Shown here one piece after another: positions 1 through 6,061 of a stretch of DNA of 14,242 nucleotides (position 1 is its first letter; every line of letters begins with the position of its first letter). Under the pieces are notes generated by a model, which made no database searches, was not told where the DNA came from, and saw nothing but the letters and a program-made list of their open reading frames with translations. The stretch spans positions 1 to 14,242 of the forward strand of contig JAXMAR010000078.1 in assembly GCA_046350295.1 (NCBI GenBank), in the 5' to 3' direction. The position numbers were made by a program, and so were the translations under genes. The DNA is from JAXMAR01 sp046350295 (GTDB lineage Bacteria; Planctomycetota; Planctomycetia; Gemmatales; Gemmataceae).

Positions 1-1
1 C

Positions 2-1156
2 TTCCTCCCAGGCAAGACCGGCGACGGCAAGAAAAAGGTCACAGTCCAAATCGTCTATGTCTCCGGTGACGGCAAACGTCACCTGACCCAAGCGCTGACG
101 CACGATATCGACTTCGGCCGCTCGATCGCCGCCCGACCGGCGCCCGGCAAGACGCCGGAGCCCAAGGGTACGAAGGACGATTACTTCGGCCTGGCGCGCG
201 AGGTCGGCAAGCTCGTTGTCCAGGACTTGAAGATCCCGGCGAAGGATATCTTGCCTTGCATGATCTTCGCGCCCGACGGGGAGCACGTGTTCACGCTCGA
301 GAAGGAGGGATACCTGCGGCGCATCGCCATGAAGAATTTCGAGGGGGATCTGCTCCTGGACGTGGGCCGCCGCTGCTCCTGGCTCGCGCTCTCCAAGGAG
401 GGGCTCATCGTCACCGTGCCGGACGCGCAGGAGTTCCTGGTCGTCGACCCGGCCACCTTCAAAATCAAGCGCCGTGTCGAGGCGCCTACCCCCAGCCGCG
501 TCGTCGCCAGCCCGGCGACCTCGGTGGTTATCTCCGCCAGCGGCGACCGCGTCGGCGGCCGGGGCACTTTGTCGGTCTTCGACCTCAAGAACGACACCGT
601 CAACGACATCCCAAGCGCGCGTTTCAAGGGCGGCATCGGTACCGACATGGCGGCGCTCTCCGCCGACGGCAAGCACTTTTTCACCTATGGCGGCATCGAG
701 CAGGTCTTCCGTTTCCGCGTGGAGGGAACGGAGCTGCACCTGGAGCAGGTCAGCCAGCGCATCGGCCAGAACGCCCAGGCCCTCATCGTCAGCCCGGACA
801 GCAAGTACGTCGCCCTTCCCTCCGGCGGCGGCAACTATCGCGGCCTGCCCGACCACCCCATGATCTCGACCTACACCACCTACGTTTATCCGATCGACAA
901 CGTCCGCCGTCCCGCGTTCACGCTGGAATCAGGCGCCTATCCGCGCACGGTCGGTTTCGATCCCAAGGCCGACCTCGCTTACGCCCAGAACCACGGCAAG
1001 CAGCTCATCATCTTCTCGATGACCGGTCGAAAGCTCCAGGAGCACGTGCTGGGCCGCGGCGACACGCGCCAGTTCCTGGTGCACCCGGAAGGCCGCCGCA
1101 TCATGGTGCTGATGCAGGACACGCTGGCATTCGTGCAGATTCCCGAGGAGAAGTGA
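2..1156 (+). CDS. Beta-propeller repeat protein, 3' part (5'-truncated by window edge)
   Basis: The frame is open from the first base of the window and ends at the TGA at 1154-1156, giving at least 384 residues; the true start lies outside. After about 80 residues without an evident fold, about seven propeller-like units follow. Each has a hydrophobic strand after a 'SPDG/SADG/HPEG'-like turn: FAPDGEHVFTL, LSKEGLIVTV, ASPATSVVISA, LSADGKHFFTY, VSPDSKYVALP, FDPKADLAYAQ and VHPEGRRIMVL. Seven such units would close one propeller at the C-terminus. In planctomycetes such modules often sit behind a kinase, protease or other catalytic domain, but nothing upstream is visible to say which. Function cannot be assigned. 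The gene converges on the membrane-protein gene ending at 1262, and a strong hairpin follows 33 bases after the stop. I am sure it is coding, fairly sure of the propeller, and cannot name the protein. Confidence 0.8.
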   Translation, partial: FLPGKTGDGKKKVTVQIVYVSGDGKRHLTQALTHDIDFGRSIAARPAPGKTPEPKGTKDDYFGLAREVGKLVVQDLKIPAKDILPCMIFAPDGEHVFTLEKEGYLRRIAMKNFEGDLLLDVGRRCSWLALSKEGLIVTVPDAQEFLVVDPATFKIKRRVEAPTPSRVVASPATSVVISASGDRVGGRGTLSVFDLKNDTVNDIPSARFKGGIGTDMAALSADGKHFFTYGGIEQVFRFRVEGTELHLEQVSQRIGQNAQALIVSPDSKYVALPSGGGNYRGLPDHPMISTYTTYVYPIDNVRRPAFTLESGAYPRTVGFDPKADLAYAQNHGKQLIIFSMTGRKLQEHVLGRGDTRQFLVHPEGRRIMVLMQDTLAFVQIPEEK

Positions 1157-1189
1157 GCGACGGTGAAGGGCGTGCCCGATCTTGCCATA

Positions 1190-1240
1190 CGAGCCCGGCG
1201 CGTGAGCGAGGATTCAGTCCTCGCTTACGCGTCGAGTTCG
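1190..1240 (+). terminator. Long 3' hairpin between convergent genes (terminator or dispersed palindromic element)
   Basis: Two 23-base arms (1190-1212 and 1218-1240) flank the 5-base loop TTCAG. Read as + strand RNA, 22 of 23 positions pair: 19 Watson-Crick and three G-U (1204/1226, 1198/1232, 1193/1237). One C-A mismatch remains at 1195/1235. On the opposite strand the three G-U pairs would be C-A mismatches, so the fold favours the + transcript, that is, the 3' end of the beta-propeller gene. No T-run follows, so it is not a classical intrinsic terminator. It could stabilise the 3' end or belong to a dispersed repeat family. Confidence 0.6.
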
Positions 1241-1261
1241 CCACAGCAGACAATTCCGACC

Positions 1262-1759
1262 TTACACCAGCTTCTGGAGCCGCTCGTCCGAGGTCGTGTA
1301 ATTGACGGTCGCCAGATAAAGGTAGAGCAGCAATCCGGCGATCAATGCGCCGATCAGCGTCGACCACAAGCCGACGAGGGGGGCGTCGGCCAGCGTCAGC
1401 ATGAAGACGCTGAAAAGCGCCGCGCATGCTCCGCCGAGCAAGCTGATCAGCGCTTGCAGGATGAAGTGAATGCTCAACGGGCTGTTGCGCACGACTCGTC
1501 CCAGCGGCAGGCCCAGGAGCGCGTTCATCTTCGCCACTTCGTAGATCAGGCCGACCCGCGTGCGCACGAGCAGGAAGCTGGTGAAGAACGCCAGCACTGT
1601 CAGCACGCCGAACGTGATCGGCCAGCTCCAGCGCTGCACCTTCGTGATGGGGATGATCCAATCGACGTGCGGAGCGGCGTGGCTGACGACGCCCGACGCC
1701 GTCACCAGCAAGGAGGCGACGCCGAGAAAGATGCCCACGGCACGGTTGCGGTCCGTCAC
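1262..1759 (-). CDS. Four-helix integral membrane protein of unknown function
   Basis: The product is 165 residues if it starts at the GTG at 1757-1759, whose last two bases plus the next one form the TGA stop of the preceding small gene (GTGA overlap). No ATG lies nearby in frame, and this GTG leaves a short charged N-terminus (TDRNR) right before the first hydrophobic helix, so it is the sensible start. Hydrophobic segments lie at about residues 7-29, 47-66, 97-123 and 128-151, with a basic cytoplasmic-type loop (RTRVG...GRVVRNS) between helices 2 and 3. The C-terminus is charged (TTSDERLQKLV). I recognise no family or catalytic motif. The overlap implies translational coupling and a shared role with the 80-residue protein just upstream. 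TAA stop at 1262-1264. Confidence 0.75.
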   Translation of the reverse strand: MTDRNRAVGIFLGVASLLVTASGVVSHAAPHVDWIIPITKVQRWSWPITFGVLTVLAFFTSFLLVRTRVGLIYEVAKMNALLGLPLGRVVRNSPLSIHFILQALISLLGGACAALFSVFMLTLADAPLVGLWSTLIGALIAGLLLYLYLATVNYTTSDERLQKLV

Positions 1760-1998
1760 CAGTCGATGGATCGTCCGGCTGCAATGGAGATGGGCATCGG
1801 CGAGATCGCCTCGGGCGCGTGCTTGAAACCGGCGGCGGTCTCCTCGCCGATCATCTCGATCTGGTCGACGAAGTTCTCGGAGTAGCCTTCGCCCCCCTTG
1901 GCGTCGAAACCCTCGAGGGTCCCCGCGTGCGGATCGCCGACCTGGCGGGCGATCGCGTCGACGGCGGCGGGCGTTTCGCTTTTCGGCTCGCTGGACAT
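1756..1998 (-). CDS. Small acidic soluble protein of unknown function, coupled to a membrane protein
   Basis: This is an 80-residue protein starting at the ATG at 1996-1998, with a purine-rich GAGAGG a few bases upstream. It has no signal peptide or membrane segment. The N-terminal half is polar and acidic (SSEPKSETPAAVDAIARQ), the middle contains GFDAKGGEGYSENFVDQIEMIGEE, split here only by my reading of it as loop plus helix, and the C-terminus is a proline-containing hydrophobic tail ending GRSIDW. No family was recognised. Its stop overlaps the GTG start of the four-helix membrane protein by four bases, so the two are almost certainly translated together, and a peripheral partner of that membrane protein is a reasonable guess. 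The SDR gene ends 92 bases upstream on the same strand and may share the transcript. An alternative reading, a single gene broken by a frameshift near 1757, is less likely because the overlap is a standard coupling geometry. Confidence 0.65.
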   Translation of the reverse strand: MSSEPKSETPAAVDAIARQVGDPHAGTLEGFDAKGGEGYSENFVDQIEMIGEETAAGFKHAPEAISPMPISIAAGRSIDW

Positions 1999-2090
1999 GG
2001 GCCTCTCGCGAAAGGGCCAACTGGAAAACCTGCTGATTCCTCTATGGAAAACAGAGGGGCAGGCCATGCCCCACGTTCGCGAGGCTTTGC

Positions 2091-3116
2091 TCAGAACTTG
2101 CCGTCGCGCACCTGGAACTTGGTCGGCTTGCCCAGGAGCGGCATGTCGCGCCGCGTCCAGTCGGCGACCCATTCGAGCATCTGTTCGACCGAGACCGTGG
2201 GGTAGCCGAACAGCCGCTGGCTTTGCCCCGCGTCGCTGAGGAACGCGTCGTCCGCTTCTTGCCCGCCGATCGCCACGGACTTATCGAGCAACGCGCCCAG
2301 CCGCTCCGCCAGCCGGCGCACGCTGAGGACTTCCGGCCCGGCGATGTTGAGCACGCGCGGCGGCCGGGCCACGTGCGCGAACGAGGCCAGCGCCATCGCG
2401 TTGGCGTCCCCCTGCCAGATCGCGTTGAAATGCCCCATGGTCACATCGATCGCCTCGCCGCCCCATACCTTTTGCGCGAGATCGACCAGGACGCCGTAAC
2501 GCAGCTCGACCGCGTAGTTGAGCCGCAGCAGCGTCATCGGCACGTCGTACGTCGCGCTGCCGTATTCGTACATCCGCTCCCGGCCCAGGGCGCTGAGCGA
2601 GTAGTCGCCGAAAGGCCGCGGCTCGTCATCTTCGCATGAGCCGCCCCGCGCCACCGGCGTGAGGCCGTAAACGTTCCCTGTCGAGAAGGCGGCCATCTTC
2701 GCGCCGCGATAGCGCCGGCAGGCGTGGATCGGCGTCAGGCAGTTGACGGCCCACGTCCGCGCCGCCTGCCCGCTGGCGCCGAACTTCATGCCGGTCATCG
2801 ACACGACATGCGAAGCGTCGGGCAGACGTGCGACGGCGTCCGGATCGAGCAGATCGCAGGCGACCGTTTCGATGCCCCAATTCCGCAGTCGTTGCTCCAG
2901 CCCTGCCTGCGAGAAACGCGCGACGCCGATGACGCGGTTCTTTCTGCCGGCCTGATCGAGGGCGCGCCGCGCCATCCGAGCCAGCGTCGGCCCCATCTTG
3001 CCGCCGACGCCGAGGATGACGAGGTCGCCCTCGACGCGCGACAGGGTCTCGACGACGAGCGGCGTCGGCGTGCTGAGTAAATCGTCGAGAGCGTCTTCGT
3101 CGCGTATTGGCGGCAT
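2091..3116 (-). CDS. NAD(P)-dependent epimerase/dehydratase-like protein (extended SDR, atypical active site)
   Basis: The product is 341 residues, starting at an ATG with GGAGG four bases upstream. A Rossmann nucleotide-binding motif GVGGKMG lies at residues 36-42 after a hydrophobic strand (DLVILGV). An acidic CDLLDPDAV segment follows at about 87-95. The conserved strand with serine, AAFSTGNVYG, is at 142-151, and a substrate-domain region ending VLNIAGPEVLSVRRLAERLG is typical of the epimerase family. The tyrosine of the YxxxK motif is at 172, but the lysine position is Ala176 (YSLSALGRERM). This is known as the general acid/base pair of the family, so the enzyme may act by a modified mechanism or bind a nucleotide without classical chemistry. 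The substrate is unknown; nothing nearby suggests a sugar pathway. Length is normal for the family. About 35 residues precede the Rossmann strand, slightly longer than usual. Confidence 0.85.
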   Translation of the reverse strand: MPPIRDEDALDDLLSTPTPLVVETLSRVEGDLVILGVGGKMGPTLARMARRALDQAGRKNRVIGVARFSQAGLEQRLRNWGIETVACDLLDPDAVARLPDASHVVSMTGMKFGASGQAARTWAVNCLTPIHACRRYRGAKMAAFSTGNVYGLTPVARGGSCEDDEPRPFGDYSLSALGRERMYEYGSATYDVPMTLLRLNYAVELRYGVLVDLAQKVWGGEAIDVTMGHFNAIWQGDANAMALASFAHVARPPRVLNIAGPEVLSVRRLAERLGALLDKSVAIGGQEADDAFLSDAGQSQRLFGYPTVSVEQMLEWVADWTRRDMPLLGKPTKFQVRDGKF

Positions 3117-3134
3117 CGCGCCTCCGTCGTTGGC

Positions 3135-3210
3135 GAGCCGGGCGGCGTGAGGCCCCCGAGTGTGGCGCCGCTACCCGTCGCTTCCTCCGGGGGCTTACGC
3201 CGCCCGGCTC
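3135..3210. repeat. Large inverted repeat (about 23-base arms, 29-base loop)
   Basis: The left arm at 3135-3158 and the right arm at 3188-3210 are reverse complements apart from one G-T position and one extra G in the left arm; the outer 14 bases pair perfectly. The left arm carries GTGAG and the right arm CTTAC, as does the hairpin at 1190-1240, suggesting related elements. It lies between the divergent SDR and DUF1501 genes, 18 bases from the SDR start codon, so it could fold in the SDR 5' leader or simply be a dispersed palindrome. Confidence 0.6.
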
Positions 3211-3242
3211 CGACGTTCGCCGCCATTATGGCCTCGCGGCCA

Positions 3243-3304
3243 CATGTTTCCAACGTGTGAGGAGCGTTTTTCAGAGTAGCGGCGCCGGGCACGTTGGAAA
3301 CGTG
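3243..3304. repeat. Second inverted repeat upstream of the DUF1501 gene
   Basis: GTTTCCAACGTG at 3246-3257 is repeated exactly in inverted orientation at 3290-3301. Allowing wobble, the stem extends to 3243-3258 against 3289-3304, with a loop of about 30 bases that includes a run of five T. It ends about 70 bases before the DUF1501 start codon, so it would lie in that gene's leader or promoter region. It is directly adjacent to the repeat at 3135-3210. Confidence 0.55.
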
Positions 3305-3374
3305 CCGCCACATTAGCGACTGGCGTCCCGGCCCGTTTGCCGATAAACTCATGGAAAACGGGGGCACACCGCTC

Positions 3375-4733
3375 ATGCTTCGCATCGTCGGCGAATACGG
3401 CAGTGAATGTACCGGCTTGACGCGCCGCAGTTTCGTCCAGGCCGGCCTTCTCGGCCTCGGCGGGCTTGGTCTCGCGGACTGCTTTCGCCTGCAGGCCGCC
3501 GAGCCGGCCCGGCCACGCGGCGCGACCAGCGTGATCCTCTTCTGGCTCAGCGGCGGCCCCGGTCACATGGAGACCTGGGACCCCAAGCCCGAGGCGCCGC
3601 CGGAGTTCCGCGGCCCGCTCCGCGCCATCCGCACGGCGCTGCCCGGCGTCCTCCTCGGCGAGTTGATGCCCGAACAGGCCCGGCTCATGGATCGCCTCGC
3701 CATCCTCCGCACCGTCAATCACGGCTCCGGCGATCACACCAAGTCCAACCACTGGATGCTCACCGGTTTCGAAGGTCCCGCCTTCAACGCCCCCGACTTC
3801 ATGGTGCAGCGCCGCCCGTCGATGGGCTCCGCCGTCGCCCGCCTCCGCGGCGCCAATCAGCCCGGCATGCCCCCCTACGCCGCCGTCCCCAACCTGCGCG
3901 GCGGCACCGACAACTTCTTTCACTACGCGGCGTACCTCGGCGGCGGCGCGAATCCGTTCAACGTCGAGTCCGACCCGAACCTGCCCGATTTCCGCGTCCG
4001 CAACCTGACCTTCGCCCGCGAGTTGACGCTTCAGCGTCTCGAGGACCGCCATAGCCTGGTCGACGCGATGGACCAGGCCCGCCGCGCCGGCGACCGCCAT
4101 GCCGCCGACATGACCGCCCACTATCTGCGCGCCTTCGAGTTGATGAGCAGCCGCGCCGTCGCCCGCGCCTTCGACATCGGGCAGGAGTCGGCGCCACTGC
4201 GCGACCGCTACGGCCGGCACACCTTCGGCCAGAGCGCCCTCCTGGCCCGCCGTCTCATCGAGAGCGGCGTCACGTTCGTCACCGTCAACTGCGTCCCCTG
4301 GGACCATCACGGCACGCCGCCGCAGCTTCAGACCGAAGTCGGCGCCCGCCGCCTCATCCCGCCTCTCGACCGCGCCATCGCCGCCCTGATCGAGGACCTG
4401 TGCGACCGCGGCCTCTACGACAACACGCTCGTCGTCGCCATGGGCGAGTTCGGCCGCACTCCGCGCATGAACAAGGACGCCGGCCGCGACCACTGGGGCC
4501 ACACCTTCAGCGTCCTGATGGGCAACGGCAAGATGCGCATGGGCCAGGTCATCGGCCGCAGCAGCCCGCGCGGCGAGCACGTCGTCGACCGCCCCATCAC
4601 GCCGCAAGACGTGGCGGCGACCGTCTTCGCTCACCTGGGCATCGACGCGCGGAACGTGTCGTTCCCCGATTCGCTGTCCCGGCCGACGCATTTGATCGAG
4701 ACGGGGCAGGCGGTCAGGGAGTTGTGGGGCTGA
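3375..4733 (+). CDS. DUF1501 domain protein with twin-arginine leader
   Basis: The product is 452 residues. I chose the ATG at 3375 because it gives the MLRI...LTRRSF N-terminus usual for this family; an in-frame ATG at 3351 would add eight residues. Arg17-Arg18 with Ser-Phe, followed by the hydrophobic stretch VQAGLLGLGGLGLAD, forms a Tat signal, so export as a folded protein is expected. Family hallmarks follow in order: FWLSGGPGHMETWDPKPEAP (about 56-75), RTVNHGSGDHTKSNHWMLTG (about 112-131), CVPWDHHG, GEFGRTPRMN (357-366) and GRDHW (370-374). DUF1501 proteins belong to the alkaline phosphatase/sulfatase-like fold, and the Asp/His residues in these motifs are candidate metal ligands. The biochemical activity is not established for the family, which is very abundant in planctomycetes and often paired with DUF1549/DUF1553 proteins. 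No such partner lies here. Length is normal and the C-terminus looks complete. Confidence 0.92.
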   Translation: MLRIVGEYGSECTGLTRRSFVQAGLLGLGGLGLADCFRLQAAEPARPRGATSVILFWLSGGPGHMETWDPKPEAPPEFRGPLRAIRTALPGVLLGELMPEQARLMDRLAILRTVNHGSGDHTKSNHWMLTGFEGPAFNAPDFMVQRRPSMGSAVARLRGANQPGMPPYAAVPNLRGGTDNFFHYAAYLGGGANPFNVESDPNLPDFRVRNLTFARELTLQRLEDRHSLVDAMDQARRAGDRHAADMTAHYLRAFELMSSRAVARAFDIGQESAPLRDRYGRHTFGQSALLARRLIESGVTFVTVNCVPWDHHGTPPQLQTEVGARRLIPPLDRAIAALIEDLCDRGLYDNTLVVAMGEFGRTPRMNKDAGRDHWGHTFSVLMGNGKMRMGQVIGRSSPRGEHVVDRPITPQDVAATVFAHLGIDARNVSFPDSLSRPTHLIETGQAVRELWG

Positions 4734-4759
4734 GGGGCGGTTCTTGCCAAGGGAAGCAC

Positions 4760-4872
4760 ATGTCTGCCAAGGACCGCTTTCACGACAGCGTCCGGAACGC
4801 TCTGCAAAAAGACGGCTCCGACCGGTGGTATTCGACCCTGTCAAGGAGGAGGTTCTTCGATGGATACCTTGA
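4760..4872 (+). pseudogene. xisH: xisH remnant with internal deletion and frameshift
   Basis: Two ends of a XisH protein survive with the middle missing. From the ATG at 4760, preceded by AAGGGA, the frame reads MSAKDRFHDSVRNALQKDG, matching the XisH N-terminus. From about 4816, in another frame, the DNA reads LRPVVFDPVKEEVLRWIP and stops at TGA 4870-4872, matching the XisH C-terminus. Intact XisH proteins are about 135-140 residues, so roughly 100 codons are gone, with the junction near 4811-4825. The first frame runs on into unrelated residues and stops at 4894. The C-terminal piece overlaps the start of xisI by 13 bases, as expected for a normal xisH-xisI pair. XisH is, to my knowledge, grouped with PD-(D/E)XK-type nuclease folds, and the deleted part would hold the core of that fold. 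The remnant should therefore be inactive. It starts 26 bases after the DUF1501 stop. Confidence 0.82.
4843..4852 (+). promoter_or_regulatory. Strong Shine-Dalgarno of xisI
   Basis: AAGGAGGAGG ends seven bases before the ATG of xisI at 4860. It lies inside the surviving xisH 3' coding fragment, so the deletion in xisH kept the ribosome binding site of its neighbour intact. Confidence 0.75.
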
Positions 4873-5195
4873 GCACGTTCCGCGACATCATTGAGCAGGT
4901 TCTCCAGCCGTTTGCGGACATCCGCTACGCCTACGGCGATATCAAGAACGAGGTTGTTCTGAATCGAGTCCGTGATCGATACTTGGTCATTTCTCAAGGA
5001 TGGGACGGAAAAAAGCGTGTTCACTCGCCCCTGCTTCACATCGATATCATCGGGGAAAAAGTGTGGATCCAGTGGGACGGAACGGAGGAGGGCATTGCGC
5101 CCCAATTGATGGCCGCTGGGATTCCCAAGGACAAAATCGTGCTCGGGTTTTACGCGCCTGAGGTGAGGCCCTTCACGGATTTTGCCGTCGCATGA
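4860..5195 (+). CDS. xisI: XisI family protein (fdxN element excision controlling factor-like)
   Basis: The product is 111 residues, the usual XisI length. Family signatures are clear: DTLSTFRDIIEQVLQPFADI at the N-terminus, GWDG at 47-50, LLHIDIIGEKVWIQWDGTEE around 58-77, GIPKDKIVLGFYAPEVR at 87-103 and the terminal FAVA. XisH and XisI are known from Anabaena, where they are needed for control of excision of the nifD/fdxN-type elements. They occur widely as a two-gene unit in cyanobacteria, planctomycetes and Chloroflexi without any such element, and their molecular function there is not settled. There is no nif gene or recombinase here. The reading frame is intact with a strong ribosome binding site although its partner xisH is deleted. 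Base composition is visibly lower in GC than flanking genes, with more AT-ending codons such as GTT, ATT, CGA and AAA, consistent with transfer. It converges on the gene ending at 5350. Confidence 0.92.
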   Translation: MDTLSTFRDIIEQVLQPFADIRYAYGDIKNEVVLNRVRDRYLVISQGWDGKKRVHSPLLHIDIIGEKVWIQWDGTEEGIAPQLMAAGIPKDKIVLGFYAPEVRPFTDFAVA

Positions 5196-5349
5196 GAACG
5201 CAAATTGGTCTGATCGCCACACGCGTCCGGATCATGGCATGGCCGACTCGCTCCGTCTGCGCATCCACGCCACCCCACCCAGCACCAGCGCCAGTTGCCC
5301 CAATCAATCCAGACCAGTGCCGCCGTCACTCCGACGCCCGTTGTCCGGA

Positions 5350-6039
5350 TCACCTCGGCGCCTCCGCCCGCCACGCCGCCGCTTCAATCGCCAGTTCGCC
5401 GACGCCCGTCCGCAGCGCGCCGAGCCGCTCGCGCAGCCGTGTCAAACGGGCGTCGATCTCGGCAGCGAGCGCGGCGACTTTCGCGGCCGTCGCCGGGAGG
5501 AGCCGCTTGTCGGCGCGGTATTCGCGCAGGGTCGCCTGCACGGTCTCCAGGAAGTCCGCCACGTCCGAGAGCGCCGCGGCGGCTTCCTTCACATTGATTC
5601 CGGCGTCCCGGATGACGCTCGGCGCCTTCCCGAGTCCGGGAAGTTTGCCCGCGTTGTCGCCGACGGCGCCGAACAGCGTGACCGCCGCCTGGGCCGCTTC
5701 GACCATGCCCTGGATCTTCTGCAGACGCGCGAGCGCGTTCTTCTCGAACGCGGCCAGTATTCGCTCCTCTTCCGGTGTCAGGTCGCGCAGGCGGTCCCCC
5801 AGCGAGGCGAGCGTCTTCGTCGCCGGATCAACATAACCTTTGACTGCGTCAACCATCCCTTCGATCCGCTCCAGGCCGCCGCTCGCTTCCTTCAGCTTTT
5901 GCTCGGCGACATCGAGCAAATGATCCGCGCCGTCCACGACCTTGCTCTGATACACCCAGACGACGACGATGCCGCCGACGCAGGCGATCAAGCCGACAAG
6001 CCCGAGCAACAAGGCCAGACAGCCGAGGAATCGTTTCAT
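5350..6039 (-). CDS. Membrane-anchored, coiled-coil-rich protein of unknown function
   Basis: The product is 229 residues, starting MKRFLGCLALLLGLVGL. One hydrophobic anchor spans about residues 4-30. LIAC at 17-20 resembles a lipobox, but hydrophobic residues continue well past the cysteine, so a transmembrane anchor is more likely than a lipoprotein. The rest is almost entirely predicted helix with heptad-like spacing, especially about 35-70, 90-125 and 165-215 (AAKVAALAAEIDARLTRLRE), and it would lie in the periplasm. No catalytic motif or named family was recognised. Its start lies 22 bases after the stop of the ABC transporter gene on the same strand, so it is probably co-transcribed and may be an accessory part of that membrane complex, though this rests on position only. 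The ribosome binding site is weak. Confidence 0.75.
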   Translation of the reverse strand: MKRFLGCLALLLGLVGLIACVGGIVVVWVYQSKVVDGADHLLDVAEQKLKEASGGLERIEGMVDAVKGYVDPATKTLASLGDRLRDLTPEEERILAAFEKNALARLQKIQGMVEAAQAAVTLFGAVGDNAGKLPGLGKAPSVIRDAGINVKEAAAALSDVADFLETVQATLREYRADKRLLPATAAKVAALAAEIDARLTRLRERLGALRTGVGELAIEAAAWRAEAPR

Positions 6040-6061
6040 GGGGTTTGCCGCGAGAGTTGGC

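Noticed and set aside
1760..2020. The frame of the four-helix membrane protein stays open upstream to 2020, which would give a 252-residue protein.
   Set aside because: Its residues before the GTG at 1759 are arginine-rich and low-complexity, typical of a shadow frame, and the same DNA encodes the better-looking 80-residue protein in another frame.
3294..3374. Upstream extension of the DUF1501 protein from a TTG at 3294 or the ATG at 3351.
   Set aside because: The TTG lies inside an inverted repeat, and the MLRI start at 3375 fits the family's normal N-terminus with the twin-arginine signal close to it.
4760..4894. A 44-residue protein from the ATG at 4760.
   Set aside because: Only its first 19 residues match XisH; the rest comes from reading the xisH 3' end and xisI start in the wrong frame, so it is a decay product and not a separate small gene.
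3195..5222. Very long minus-strand open frame (about 675 codons) opposite the DUF1501 and xisI genes.
   Set aside because: High-GC antisense shadow: composition is biased to Ala/Gly/Val/Arg/Asp/His, there are no recognisable motifs, and it overlaps two well-supported + strand genes.
5196..5349. Possible regulatory or RNA element in the spacer between xisI and the coiled-coil gene.
   Set aside because: No convincing hairpin, promoter or coding signal was seen; it appears to be plain intergenic DNA between convergent genes.
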